Shown piece by piece: positions 9,959 to 18,794 of a DNA stretch of 64,000 nt. The notes under the pieces are model-generated. The model did no database searches, was not told the DNA's origin, and saw only the letters and a program-made list of their open reading frames with translations. This DNA comes from Celeribacter indicus (GTDB lineage: Bacteria > Pseudomonadota > Alphaproteobacteria > Rhodobacterales > Rhodobacteraceae). Location of the stretch: NCBI RefSeq assembly GCF_000819565.1, contig NZ_CP004393.1, forward strand, positions 2,480,001 to 2,544,000. Reading direction: 5' to 3'. Every line of letters starts with the position of its first letter. Position 1 is the stretch's first letter. The translations under genes and the position numbers were made by a program.

Positions 9959-10073
9959 CGGTTCGTTCAACAGAACTGAGGGCAGCGCCTCACCGGGCGG
10001 GCGCGACTGCGCCTGCCGGAGGGCAGGCAGGCGCAGCCCGTGGTTCCCACAGGCGAAATCAGGGACAGAACGA

Positions 10074-11702
10074 ATGACCAGGGACCGCCTCACCCTCTAC
10101 GACACGACGCTCCGCGACGGGCAGCAGACCCAGGGCGTGCAGTTCTCCACGCCGGAAAAGCACCTGATCGCCGCGGCGCTCGACCGGCTCGGCGTCGATT
10201 ACATCGAGGGCGGCTGGCCCGGTGCGAATCCGACCGACAGCGATTTCTTCGCCGATGCGCCGCAAACGCGCGCCACCTTCACCGCCTTCGGCATGACCAA
10301 GCGTGCCGGGCGCTCGGCGGAGAATGACGAGGTGCTCGCGGGCGTGCTGAACGCCGGCACGCGGGCGGTCTGTCTCGTCGGCAAGACCCACGATTTCCAT
10401 GTCACCACCGCGCTCGGCATCACGCTCGGTGACAATCTCGACAATATCGCGAAATCCGTCGCGCATGTCGTCGCGCAGGGCCGCGAGGCGCTGTTCGATG
10501 CGGAGCATTTCTTCGACGGGTACAAGGCCAATCCCGACTATGCGCTTGCCTGCTGCAAGGCCGCGCATGAGGCGGGCGCGCGCTGGATCGTGCTGTGCGA
10601 CACGAATGGCGGGGCGCTTCCGGCCGAGGTGTCCCGGATCACCCGCGCGGTGATCGCGGCGGGGATTCCGGGCGACCGTCTGGGCATCCACACCCATGAC
10701 GATACCGGCAACGCGGTCGCCAACAGCCTTGCCGCCGTCGATGCCGGCGCGCGGCAGGTTCAGGGCACGCTGAACGGGCTCGGGGAACGCTGCGGCAATG
10801 CCAACCTGACGACGCTCATTCCGACCCTGTTGCTCAAGGAGCCCTATCGCTCCCGCTTCGAGACCGGAGTGAGCGAGGCGGCGCTGCGCGGCCTCGTGAA
10901 GACCTCGCGCATGCTCGACGACATCCTCAACCGCGTGCCGCTGCGGAGCGCGCCCTATGTCGGGGCCTCGGCCTTCGCGCACAAGGCGGGGCTCCATGCC
11001 TCCGCGATCCTGAAGGATCCCGCGACCTACGAACATGTTCCGCCGGAGACGGTTGGCAACGCCCGCATCGTGCCGATGTCGAACCAGGCGGGGCAGTCGA
11101 ACCTGCGCGAGCGGCTGCGCGACATGGGGCTCGCCGTTCCCGAAAAGGCGGATCTCGGCCGCATCCTCGAGCGGATCAAGACGCGCGAGGCGGACGGCTA
11201 CAGCTATGACACGGCGCAGGCCTCCTTCGAACTCGAGGCGCGGCGCGAACTCGGGCTCATGCCGGGGTTCTTCGAGGTCGAACGCTATCGTGCCACGGTC
11301 GAACGGCGCCGCGACGCGCGGGGCAATCCGGTGCACCTCTCCGAGGTGACGGTGGTCGTGAACATCGCGGGGGAGCGGCATCTGTCGGTCTCCGAAGGCA
11401 TCATGGCCGACGGCAGCGACGGCGGGCCGGTCCACGCGCTCTCCAAGGCGCTGATGAAGGATCTCGGCCCCTATCAGGACCTGATCGGGGACATGGAGCT
11501 CGTGGATTTCAAGGTGCGCATCACCAACGGCGGCACCGAGGCACGCACCCGCGTCGTCATCGACCACGAGGACAGCCTCGGGCGGCGCTGGTCCACGGTG
11601 GGCGTGTCCTCGAACATCATAGATGCGAGTTTCGAGGCGCTGCTCGACGCGGTGCTGTGGAAGCTCGTGTCCGACGGGGCGCGGGTGCCGGGGGCAGCGT
11701 GA
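10074..11702 (+). CDS. cimA: Citramalate synthase
   Basis: Condenses pyruvate and acetyl-CoA to (R)-citramalate, the threonine-independent entry to isoleucine. The 542-aa protein has an N-terminal HMGL-like TIM barrel (LYDTTLRDGQQTQGVQF near residue 7, metal-binding HTHDDTGNAVANS near 205) and a C-terminal LeuA-type allosteric domain (about 400-530). Length and the NG-LGERCGN segment fit CimA rather than 2-isopropylmalate or homocitrate synthase. ATG 10074 gives the standard N terminus. Its stop overlaps the next start by one base (TGATG). Confidence 0.92.
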   Translation: MTRDRLTLYDTTLRDGQQTQGVQFSTPEKHLIAAALDRLGVDYIEGGWPGANPTDSDFFADAPQTRATFTAFGMTKRAGRSAENDEVLAGVLNAGTRAVCLVGKTHDFHVTTALGITLGDNLDNIAKSVAHVVAQGREALFDAEHFFDGYKANPDYALACCKAAHEAGARWIVLCDTNGGALPAEVSRITRAVIAAGIPGDRLGIHTHDDTGNAVANSLAAVDAGARQVQGTLNGLGERCGNANLTTLIPTLLLKEPYRSRFETGVSEAALRGLVKTSRMLDDILNRVPLRSAPYVGASAFAHKAGLHASAILKDPATYEHVPPETVGNARIVPMSNQAGQSNLRERLRDMGLAVPEKADLGRILERIKTREADGYSYDTAQASFELEARRELGLMPGFFEVERYRATVERRRDARGNPVHLSEVTVVVNIAGERHLSVSEGIMADGSDGGPVHALSKALMKDLGPYQDLIGDMELVDFKVRITNGGTEARTRVVIDHEDSLGRRWSTVGVSSNIIDASFEALLDAVLWKLVSDGARVPGAA

Positions 11703-12481
11703 TGAGCGTTCAGGCCTGTGCGGAGATCGTGGAGAAGGGCGACGCGGAGCGGTTCCGCGCCACGATGGCCGCGCCGGTGGCCGCGCGCGAGGTGCTGTTC
11801 CCGATCCATGCCTTCTGCCTCGAGGTCGCGAAGGCGCCCTGGGTGACGCAGGAGGCGATGATCGCGGAAATGCGGCTCCAGTTCTGGCGCGACGTGTTGC
11901 AGGAGCGGATCGACGGCAAACCGCCGCGCGCCCATGAGGTCGCGGACCCGCTCTCCGTCGTGCTCGACGCGGATTCGGCCGCGGCGCTCGATCGCGCGGT
12001 GGTGGCGCGGCAATGGGACATCTATCGCGATCCGCATGAAGATGAGGCGGCGTTCCGGCGCTATCTGCACGACAGCTACGCGCTGCCGATGACGGTTGCG
12101 GCGCGGCGGCTCGGCGCGGCTGCGGATCTGACCGCGGATTTCGACCGGCTCGGCTTTGCGGGGGCGCTCGGGCGCTACCTGCTGGCAATCCCGGCCTTGC
12201 AGGAGGCCGGGCGCGTGCCGCTCGTCGACGGGCGGCCGGAGGCGGTCGCGGCGCTGGCGCGCGAGGCGCTGGAGGCGGCGCGGGAGGCGGCGGTGCGCAT
12301 CGGACGGTTGCCCGCGGCGACCCGTGCGCCGATGATCGACGCGATGATGCAGATCCCGCTCCTGCGGCAGGCGGCGCGCGATCCCGCGGCGGTGGCCGAG
12401 GCACGGCTGGGGCAGGGGCCATTCCGGCGCGCCTTGCGCCTCAGCCTCGTGTCTCAGGCGCCTGCCTGGAATTTTTTCTGA
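11702..12481 (+). CDS. Squalene/phytoene synthase-like protein (NDUFAF6-like, degenerate active site)
   Basis: The 259 residues have the all-helical fold of trans-isoprenyl head-to-head synthases, with the conserved MRLQFWRDVL segment about residue 60. The two Asp-rich motifs that bind Mg-diphosphate in true squalene/phytoene synthases are absent: the region after FPIHAFCLEV contains no D-x-x-x-D. This resembles the NDUFAF6 branch, whose mitochondrial member assists complex I assembly, so it is probably not a carotenoid enzyme. It is coupled to cimA. Its 3' end overlaps the convergent RHH gene by 28 bases. Confidence 0.75.
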   Translation: MSVQACAEIVEKGDAERFRATMAAPVAAREVLFPIHAFCLEVAKAPWVTQEAMIAEMRLQFWRDVLQERIDGKPPRAHEVADPLSVVLDADSAAALDRAVVARQWDIYRDPHEDEAAFRRYLHDSYALPMTVAARRLGAAADLTADFDRLGFAGALGRYLLAIPALQEAGRVPLVDGRPEAVAALAREALEAAREAAVRIGRLPAATRAPMIDAMMQIPLLRQAARDPAAVAEARLGQGPFRRALRLSLVSQAPAWNFF

Positions 12482-12687
12482 GTATAATCAAGGACATACA
12501 CGCGGATCGCGGAGGCAAGCCCGCTCTCGGTGCCGCGCGTCTCGTCGATTTCCGCGGCGAGCACGTTGATCGGCAGGTCGCGTTCCTTCGCGATGGCGCG
12601 GAAGGCGCGCCAGAACGGCTCCTCGAGCGACACGGAGGTGCGGTGCCCGTGCAGCGTCAGCGACCGTTTCACCGGGCGCGCGTTCAT
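12454..12687 (-). CDS. Ribbon-helix-helix domain protein
   Basis: A 77-aa cytoplasmic protein of the RHH_4 type: basic N terminus (NARPVKRSLTLHGHRTSVSLEE), where the beta strand would contact DNA, followed by two helices (PFWRAFRAIAKERDLP and NVLAAEIDET). Known RHH folds bind DNA as dimers, but this subfamily has no assigned target. The start overlaps the stop of the upstream DUF4169 gene by four bases (ATGA), so the two form an operon. The 3' end is antisense to the end of the preceding plus-strand gene. Confidence 0.85.
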   Translation of the reverse strand: MNARPVKRSLTLHGHRTSVSLEEPFWRAFRAIAKERDLPINVLAAEIDETRGTESGLASAIRVYVLDYTQKKFQAGA

Positions 12688-12866
12688 TCCGGCGTGTCGC
12701 GCCTGTGGGCGTCGAGCGTGGCCCTGGCCCTGGCCGTCTGCGCCTCCTCCAGCGCCTTTTGCGCCTTCGTGCGACCGAATTTCACGGCATTGCCATCGGC
12801 CTCGGCGCGCCTTTCGGCGCGGGCCTTTTCCTTGCGGAAGCGGTTGAGATTGGTCACGGTGCTCAT
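12684..12866 (-). CDS. DUF4169 family protein
   Basis: A 60-residue, highly charged and helical protein (TNLNRFRKEKARAERRAEADGNAVKFGRTK...) that matches the DUF4169 pattern, with the invariant NLN-RK-KAR start and the VKFGRTKAQK segment. No function is known for the family. It is cotranscribed with the RHH gene (ATGA overlap). ATG 12866 is chosen because it gives the conserved start. Confidence 0.82.
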   Translation of the reverse strand: MSTVTNLNRFRKEKARAERRAEADGNAVKFGRTKAQKALEEAQTARARATLDAHRRDTPE

Positions 12867-12895
12867 GAGGTGGGATGATACCACATCGCGCGGCC

Positions 12896-13870
12896 TCACG
12901 CCAGTGCCAGCACCGGCCCCTCGAGCAGCGCCATGAGATCGCCGAAATAGCCCTCGGACCGCGCAGGCTGGCTCGGGTCGGAGGTGATCGCGACGGCGAG
13001 CTCGAGTTCGGGATGGCAGGCGATGATCTGGCCTCCGTAGCCGCGCGCGAGCGCATAGCCCGTGTCGGTCAGGAACCAGCCATAGCCGTAGGACATGCCG
13101 GAAAAGGGCGAGCGCGTGCGCGGTTCGAGCGAGGCGGCGACCCAGTCCGCCGGGATCACCTGTGTGCCGTTGTAGCGTCCGCCGTCACGCATCATCACCG
13201 CGATCCGCAGCATCGCATGCGGGGTGAGCGCCATTTCGTTGCCGCCGAGGTAATAGCCCTGCGGATCGCGGATCCAGGCCGGGATCTCGATGTCGAGCGG
13301 GTCGGCCAGGATCCGGCGCATCTGGGCCAGGAGCGTTTCGCCGGTCGCCTCCGCGAGCGCCGCGCCGAGCACATGGGTGGTGCCGGTCGAATAGAGCATC
13401 CGGCCGCCGGGCTCGGCCTCCATCCTGCGGCCGAGCGCATTGGCGACCCAGTTGCTGGAACTCACCCAACTGCCGTAATTCGGTCCCGAGGTGCGTTCGA
13501 GCCCGGCGCGCAGGGTCACGAGGTCTTCCATCGTGATTGTGCCGACCTTCGGCAGCGCGCCGGCGGGAATGAGGTCGGGCGCCACCTCGGACAGCGGCGC
13601 CTCGATGCTCCCGATGACGCCGCGCGAGAGCGCATCGCCGAGGCAGAGCGCGACGAGGCTTTTCGAACAGCTCTTGATATTGGCGAGGCCGCCGAGGCCG
13701 GGGCCGCGCGGGGCCTCCGAAAAGATCACCTCGCCGCCGCGCTGCACCTGCACCGAGTGAAGTTGTCCGAGGCCGGCGACCGCTTCCGGAAGGGGGACGC
13801 TCGGCTGTGCGGAAGCCGGCCGGACAAAGGGCAGGGCGAGGGCGGCGGCGAGGATCTGGCGGCGGTTCAT
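12896..13870 (-). CDS. Serine hydrolase, beta-lactamase class C / penicillin-binding-like fold
   Basis: A 324-aa exported protein starting with an RR-containing signal (MNRRQILAAALALPFVRPASA), suggesting Tat export. The nucleophile motif S-x-x-K is SCSK (about residue 68), a YST triad fits the second motif (near 155), and GYGG near 300 replaces the usual HTG/KTG. The fold covers esterases, D-aminopeptidases and class C lactamases; the substrate is not predictable. It is monocistronic and not evidence of beta-lactam resistance. Confidence 0.88.
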   Translation of the reverse strand: MNRRQILAAALALPFVRPASAQPSVPLPEAVAGLGQLHSVQVQRGGEVIFSEAPRGPGLGGLANIKSCSKSLVALCLGDALSRGVIGSIEAPLSEVAPDLIPAGALPKVGTITMEDLVTLRAGLERTSGPNYGSWVSSSNWVANALGRRMEAEPGGRMLYSTGTTHVLGAALAEATGETLLAQMRRILADPLDIEIPAWIRDPQGYYLGGNEMALTPHAMLRIAVMMRDGGRYNGTQVIPADWVAASLEPRTRSPFSGMSYGYGWFLTDTGYALARGYGGQIIACHPELELAVAITSDPSQPARSEGYFGDLMALLEGPVLALA

Positions 13871-13983
13871 TCCGGCAGAGTGCCACGTTTGTCTTGCGGG
13901 AGGGAGTCACACCCGCTCACGAAGCGATCACTGTGCCGCGGGTGAAAATCGGGGCGGTCCGCGAACGGCGCGTCCCGGAATGA

Positions 13984-14009
13984 CGAAGGCGGCCCGAGAG
14001 CCGCCTTCG
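13984..14009 (-). terminator. 10-bp hairpin after fumC
   Basis: CGAAGGCGGC (13984-13993) pairs perfectly with GCCGCCTTCG (14000-14009) around a 6-base loop, 30 bases beyond the fumC stop. It lacks a strong T-run on the minus strand but is a very stable end structure. Confidence 0.6.
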
Positions 14010-14038
14010 CAGGATCCGTTTGGGGCAGGGGCCCCCGG

Positions 14039-15433
14039 TCAGTCGTTCGGCCCGATCATCAGCTCCGGGCGCACCACCTCGTCAAAGGTCTTCTCGTCGA
14101 CGAAACCGAGGGCGATGGCCTCCTGTTTCAGCGTCGTGCCGTTCTTGTGCGCGGTCTTCGCGACCTTCGTCGCGTTGTCATAGCCGATCGTCGGGGCGAG
14201 CGCGGTCACGAGCATGAGCGATTCATGCAGAAGCTTCTCGATCCGCGGCTCGTTGGCCTCGATGCCCACCACCATGTTGTCGGTGAAGGCGGAGGCGCTG
14301 TCGCCCAGAAGCTGCATGGATTGCAGCACGTTGTAGGACATCATCGGGTTGTAGACGTTGAGTTCGAAATGGCCCTGCGATCCGGCGAAACCGATGGCGG
14401 CATCGTTGCCCATGACATGCGCGCAGACCATGGTCAGCGCCTCGGCCTGGGTCGGGTTCACCTTGCCCGGCATGATCGAGGAGCCGGGTTCGTTTTCCGG
14501 CAGGATCAGCTCGCCCAGGCCGCAGCGGGGGCCGGAGCCCAGAAGGCGGATGTCGTTGGCGATCTTGAAGAGCGAGGCGGCAACGGTTTTCAGCGCGCCG
14601 GAGAACATCACCATCGCGTCATGGGCGGCCAGTGCCTCGAACTTGTTGGGGGCGGTGACGAAGGGCAGGCCGGTGATGTCGGCCATGTTGGCGGCGACCA
14701 TTTCGGCCCAGCCCTTTTTCGTGTTGAGCCCGGTGCCGACGGCGGTGCCGCCCTGCGCCAGCTCGTAGATCGCGGGCAGGCACATCTCGACGCGCTTGAT
14801 GCCCATGCGGACCTGATGCGCATAGCCGCCGAATTCCTGGCCGAGCGTCAGGGGGGTGGCGTCCTGCGTATGGGTGCGGCCGATCTTGATGATGTCCCTG
14901 AAGGCCTCGGATTTCGCCTCGAGCGCCTCTGCGAGCTTGGTCAGGCCCGGCAGAAGCACGTCGCGCGCCTGCATGCCGATGGCGACATGCATCGCGGTCG
15001 GGAAGGTGTCGTTCGAGGACTGGCCCATGTTGCAGTGATCGTTCGGATGGACCGGCGCCTTCGAGCCCATCTCGCCGCCGAGCATCTCGATCGCGCGGTT
15101 GGAGATCACCTCGTTGGCGTTCATGTTCGACTGCGTGCCGGAGCCGGTCTGCCAGACGACGAGCGGGAAGTTGTCGTCGAACCTGCCTTCGATCACCTCA
15201 CCGGCGGCCGCGATGATCGCATCGGCGATCTCCGGCTCCATCGTGCCGAGCTCCCTGTTGGCCATCGCGCAGGCCTTCTTGATCACGCCGAGCGCACGCA
15301 CGATCGGAACCGGCTGCTTCTCCCATCCGATCGGGAAGTTCATGATCGAACGCTGGGTCTGGGCACCCCAGTATTTGTCGGCGGGAACTTCGAGCGGGCC
15401 GAAGCTGTCGGTTTCGGTGCGGGTCTCGGTCAT
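14039..15433 (-). CDS. fumC: Fumarate hydratase, class II
   Basis: Iron-independent fumarase of the TCA cycle (fumarate to malate). The 464 residues match the family. [11 protein letters not shown], the lyase-superfamily signature, is about residue 318; [20 protein letters not shown] and [11 protein letters not shown] mark the other two active-site regions. ATG 15433 gives the usual [16 protein letters not shown] start. A sigma70-like promoter lies at 15469-15497 and a stable hairpin follows the gene, consistent with a single-gene transcript. Confidence 0.97.
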   Translation of the reverse strand: MTETRTETDSFGPLEVPADKYWGAQTQRSIMNFPIGWEKQPVPIVRALGVIKKACAMANRELGTMEPEIADAIIAAAGEVIEGRFDDNFPLVVWQTGSGTQSNMNANEVISNRAIEMLGGEMGSKAPVHPNDHCNMGQSSNDTFPTAMHVAIGMQARDVLLPGLTKLAEALEAKSEAFRDIIKIGRTHTQDATPLTLGQEFGGYAHQVRMGIKRVEMCLPAIYELAQGGTAVGTGLNTKKGWAEMVAANMADITGLPFVTAPNKFEALAAHDAMVMFSGALKTVAASLFKIANDIRLLGSGPRCGLGELILPENEPGSSIMPGKVNPTQAEALTMVCAHVMGNDAAIGFAGSQGHFELNVYNPMMSYNVLQSMQLLGDSASAFTDNMVVGIEANEPRIEKLLHESLMLVTALAPTIGYDNATKVAKTAHKNGTTLKQEAIALGFVDEKTFDEVVRPELMIGPND

Positions 15434-15468
15434 CGGGGATCTCCCTGGCTTTACCAAACGTCGCCTTG

Positions 15469-15497
15469 GCTATAGAGCCTCGCCCGCGCCCATGCAA
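15469..15497 (-). promoter_or_regulatory. fumC promoter
   Basis: TTGCAT (15497-15492) and TATAGC (15474-15469) are 17 bases apart on the minus strand, placing initiation about 30 bases before the fumC start. An imperfect TGTAT/ATACA inverted repeat lies just upstream (about 15498-15515). Confidence 0.5.
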
Positions 15498-15554
15498 TGT
15501 ATACCGAAGCATACACGGCCGCTGTTTGCGCTAAATCCCACCCCCTTTGGCGGG

Positions 15555-16112
15555 TTATGCGGGCTTGCGGCGATATTCGAAGATCCGCGCGGGCGGGAGA
15601 TTGGCCCAGACCGTGCCGCGCTTCACCGAGACGAGCCCGAGCTCGGCCTGCATCTCAGGCGTCACCGGCGAGCTGTTGGCATAGGTGATCTGGGTGAAGA
15701 AACCGTCCTGCGCCATGACCCGGAAGGCGCGGCCCACGACCGCACGCTGGAGCGCGGGCTTCGCGAGCACGGGCACGCCGGAGACGACCGCGCCGACCTC
15801 GGAAAGCCCGGCCTCCGCGATGTCCTCGGCGGGACGGTCGAGCACCCGCACGCCGGGGAATTTCTCCCGCAGGTCGGTGCAGAAGCGCGGGTTCAGCTCG
15901 AAGATCGTGAGGCGTTCCGGGGCGATGCCGCGGGCGAGGATCGCACGGGTGAAGGCGCCGGTGCCCGCGCCGATCTCCACGATCGGCCCGCGCACCGCCT
16001 CGAGCCCTGCGGTGATCAGCCGTGCGGCCCCGGAGGAGGAGGGCGCGATGGCGCGCACCTCGCCCGGATTGCGGATCATTTCTCCCAGGAACACGGCAAA
16101 TTCAGGCGGCAT
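15555..16112 (-). CDS. Class I SAM-dependent methyltransferase, phospholipid N-methyltransferase (PmtA)-like
   Basis: A 185-aa methyltransferase with the motif I loop VEIGAGTGAFT (about residue 46) and motif II IFELNPRF (about 70). The N terminus FLGEMIRNPGEVRAIAPSS closely follows the rhizobial-type PmtA and rRNA-adenine-dimethylase-like group, whose characterised members methylate phosphatidylethanolamine on the way to phosphatidylcholine. Specificity here is inferred only. ATG 16112 is preferred because GGAGGA lies 4-9 bases upstream. The protein could equally act on another substrate. Confidence 0.75.
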   Translation of the reverse strand: MPPEFAVFLGEMIRNPGEVRAIAPSSSGAARLITAGLEAVRGPIVEIGAGTGAFTRAILARGIAPERLTIFELNPRFCTDLREKFPGVRVLDRPAEDIAEAGLSEVGAVVSGVPVLAKPALQRAVVGRAFRVMAQDGFFTQITYANSSPVTPEMQAELGLVSVKRGTVWANLPPARIFEYRRKPA

Positions 16113-16245
16113 CGCTTCCTCCGGTTGGCGCAAGTGCGACAGACATGCGATGAACGCGGCGTCCGGGCAAGGGGCGTTGAACCGCCGTTACCGAAACTTC
16201 ATGGTCCGGTCCCTGCGCCGTCTCCCCGGCGGCAGGCGGCGGGGA

Positions 16246-16743
16246 TCACTTGCGGAACTTGTCGAGCGACACGATTTCCGCTTCTTTCGGTCCGGCGGGT
16301 TTGTCGTCCTCGTCCTTCGGCGCAAAGGCCTTCACCTCCGCATCCTGCGGAAGCTCCTCCTCGTCCTCGTCGATCTCCTCCGCGTCATATTCCTGCGTCT
16401 CGAAGCGCAGCCCGAATTCGACCGAGGGGTCGACGAAGGTGCGGATCGCGTCATAGGGGATGTAGAGCGGTTCCGGGCTGTCCCCGAAATTGAGGGTGAT
16501 GGCGAATCCGTCGGCGGAGACCTCGAGATTGTCGAACCAGTGCTGGATGACGATGGTCATCTCCTCGGGATAGCGGTCCGACAGCCAGTCGGCGAGTTCC
16601 ACGTCGGGATGCATCGTGTCGAAGGTGATGAAGAAGTGATGGTCGCCCGGCAGTCCCTCCTGTGCGACCGCGGCCAGCACCTTGCGGATCAGCCCGCGCA
16701 TGGCCTCGTGCATCAGGTTCCCGTAGTCGATGGTTTTGGCCAT
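16246..16743 (-). CDS. sspB: SspB-family ClpXP adaptor, alphaproteobacterial type
   Basis: SspB tethers ssrA-tagged and other substrates to ClpX for degradation by ClpXP. The 165-aa protein opens with IDYGNLMHEAMRGLIRKVL, has the substrate-binding core (HHFFITFDT, LSDRYPEEMTIVIQHWF, FGDSPEPLYIPYDAI), and ends in an acidic linker (EEIDEDEEELPQDAE) plus a short conserved tail (EAEIVSLDKFRK), the expected ClpX-docking segment. The ssrA gene lies only 2 kb away in this window, although they are not an operon. Confidence 0.92.
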   Translation of the reverse strand: MAKTIDYGNLMHEAMRGLIRKVLAAVAQEGLPGDHHFFITFDTMHPDVELADWLSDRYPEEMTIVIQHWFDNLEVSADGFAITLNFGDSPEPLYIPYDAIRTFVDPSVEFGLRFETQEYDAEEIDEDEEELPQDAEVKAFAPKDEDDKPAGPKEAEIVSLDKFRK

Positions 16744-16858
16744 CCGAGCATCCTTTCCTTTATCCTCGCGGAAACGCCGGGACGGTGGCCCCGCACGGCC
16801 GCCTGACGCGCTCCCCTTTCGGGCAGCATACGAGATTCTGCGGGTAAGGAAAGAGGGG

Positions 16859-18127
16859 TCAGCCGGGCAGGTGGAGCGCGAGCCCGGCCAGGGCGGCGAG
16901 GCCGAGCGTGGCGCCGAGACCGAGCCGGAGAGCGAAGAGCGAGACCGCCGCCACGGCCAGGAGGAGCAGCGCCTCGGGCCGGAGGCTTTCGGGATGGGGC
17001 AGCGTCATGTGGACGGGGCCGAGGGCGAGGGGACCGGTTTCTGCGAACAGCAGGTGGAGCGCGAACCACCAGGCCAGCGCGGCGATGACGCCGACCACGG
17101 CGGCGGTGACCGCGGACAGGGCGGCCGAGAGCCGGGGGCGGGTCGCGATCCAGTCGACATAGGGGGCGCCGGCGAAGATCCAGAGGAAGCAGGGGACGAA
17201 GGTCACCCAGAGCGTGAGCGCGGCCCCGGCCAGCCCGCCCCAGGGGCCGAGCGGGGCGGCGGCGAGATAGCCGGCGAATTCGGTGACGAGGATGAGCGGT
17301 CCCGGCGTCGTCTCGGCAAGGCCGAGCCCGTCGAGCATCGCCTCGGGCGTGAGCCAGCCCTGGCGCGCCACGATCTCCTGCGACATGTAGGCGAGGACGG
17401 CATAGGCGCCGCCGAAGGTGACGACCGCGAGGCGGGAGAAGAACAGCCCGATCGCGAGCAGCCGCTCCTGTCCGGCGAGCCACAGCCCGGCGAGGGGCAG
17501 GGCCCAGAGCGTGCCCCAGAGGAGGAGCGTGCGCGGGAGATGGCCGGTGGCGGGCGGCGGAACGGGGCGTCGCGGGGCCGGGGCGGCCCGCAGCGCGCCG
17601 AAGGCGGCCGCCCCGGCGACGATGAGCGGGAAGGGCACGGCGAAGACGGTGAGCAGCAGGAAGGCCGCGATGGCGAGCGCCCGGCGGTCGCGGCGGCCGA
17701 GCGATGTGCGCGCGAGGCGCAGGAGCGCCTGGAGCACGATCACCACGACCGCCGCCTTCACCCCGGAAAACAGCGCCTCGGAGAGCGGCAACTGGCCGAA
17801 GCGCGCGTAGAGCGCGGCGAGCGCAAGCATCACGAGCGCGCCCGGCGCGACGAAGAACAGGCCCGCGGCCACGCCGCCCGGCACGCCGCGCAAGCGCCAG
17901 CCGCAATAGGTGGCGAGCTGCATCGCCTCGGGTCCGGGCAGCATCATGCAGAAGGAGAGGGCGGAGAGAAAACCCTCCTCCTTCATCCAGCCTCTCCGGG
18001 TGACGAGTTCGTGGTGCATCACCGCGATCTGTGCGGCGAGCACCGGCGGGGAGAGCCGGCCGATCCGCGCGAAGGCGCGGACAAACTCGGGCAGGGGGAT
18101 GGACGGGGAAATCGGCCGGGGCGTCAT
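16859..18127 (-). CDS. chrA: Chromate efflux transporter, long CHR family
   Basis: A 422-aa inner-membrane protein with two homologous halves of hydrophobic segments, as in long CHR-family transporters. Each half carries the expected motifs: LPGPEAMQLATYCGWRLRG in the N half, and FGGAYAVLAYMSQEIV and TTPGPLILVTEFAGYLAA in the C half. Family members expel chromate by proton exchange. No chrB regulator is adjacent, so chromate as the natural substrate is an inference. Confidence 0.9.
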   Translation of the reverse strand: MTPRPISPSIPLPEFVRAFARIGRLSPPVLAAQIAVMHHELVTRRGWMKEEGFLSALSFCMMLPGPEAMQLATYCGWRLRGVPGGVAAGLFFVAPGALVMLALAALYARFGQLPLSEALFSGVKAAVVVIVLQALLRLARTSLGRRDRRALAIAAFLLLTVFAVPFPLIVAGAAAFGALRAAPAPRRPVPPPATGHLPRTLLLWGTLWALPLAGLWLAGQERLLAIGLFFSRLAVVTFGGAYAVLAYMSQEIVARQGWLTPEAMLDGLGLAETTPGPLILVTEFAGYLAAAPLGPWGGLAGAALTLWVTFVPCFLWIFAGAPYVDWIATRPRLSAALSAVTAAVVGVIAALAWWFALHLLFAETGPLALGPVHMTLPHPESLRPEALLLLAVAAVSLFALRLGLGATLGLAALAGLALHLPG

Positions 18128-18226
18128 GAGGCGCTCGCAGGGGAAGAGGGTCCGGCCATCGTAGCGGGGCGCAGCGCGGCGTCAATGGCGCCTTCCTCCG
18201 CGCGAGGCGCGGGCGCGCCGCCGGGA

Positions 18227-18652
18227 TCACCGCAGCTCCTCCCCCGCGAGGCACAGGGCGATCGTGTCGCGGGGCAGGTTGCCCATCTGCTCGAAATAGC
18301 TCAGCAGGTCGAAGGCGTTATGCGCCTCGACGATCTTGCCGTGGCGGGTCCGGATCATCACCTGGCCGGAGATCGAGACGGGATTCATGTCCTCCGCCCG
18401 CCGGGCGCGGAGGGTCATGCGCATCCAGGCACGATCGCCCAGTTCCATCGCATCCTCGACCTCGAAGGAGATGTCGCGCAGCCGCAGCAGAACCGCGGGG
18501 ATGAGGGCGCGGAAATCCTCGAGCTCCGTCGCCAGGTCGGACATCAGCCCGCCCGCGGAGGCGTCGCGCTCGAAATACTCGTCGAGGCCGGAAAGGTCGC
18601 CCTTCACCCAGATGCGTTCATACCATGCCGTCAGAAGCTCGAGCCCGGTCAC
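18227..18652 (-). CDS. NTF2-like / SnoaL-like domain protein
   Basis: A 141-residue single-domain protein. The N-terminal helix (LELLTAWYERIWVKGDLSGLDEYF), the central strands and the C-terminal HGKIVEAHNAFDLLSYFEQMG fit the cone-shaped NTF2/SnoaL fold. Such proteins bind or isomerise small hydrophobic ligands, often unknown. No neighbour suggests a pathway. Confidence 0.78.
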   Translation of the reverse strand: MTGLELLTAWYERIWVKGDLSGLDEYFERDASAGGLMSDLATELEDFRALIPAVLLRLRDISFEVEDAMELGDRAWMRMTLRARRAEDMNPVSISGQVMIRTRHGKIVEAHNAFDLLSYFEQMGNLPRDTIALCLAGEELR

Positions 18653-18794
18653 GGCGGCCTCCTTTCCACTCCGTTCCGGCTGCGAGGATGGCAGGCGGAT
18701 CTGAAGAAAAGGTTGACGCGCCGCCCGCAGATGCCGTCGCCCCGCGCGCGTGCGATCTCGGGAGGTCCGTCGGTGTCGGGAGAGGAGGGGGAAG

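Noticed and set aside
10059..12422. Long minus-strand frame opposite cimA and the synthase-like gene
   Set aside because: Antisense to recognised genes, Arg/Pro/Ala-rich, no domain.
12896..13870. Beta-lactam resistance gene
   Set aside because: Class C fold with a non-lactamase third motif and no resistance context; most such chromosomal proteins are esterases or peptidases.
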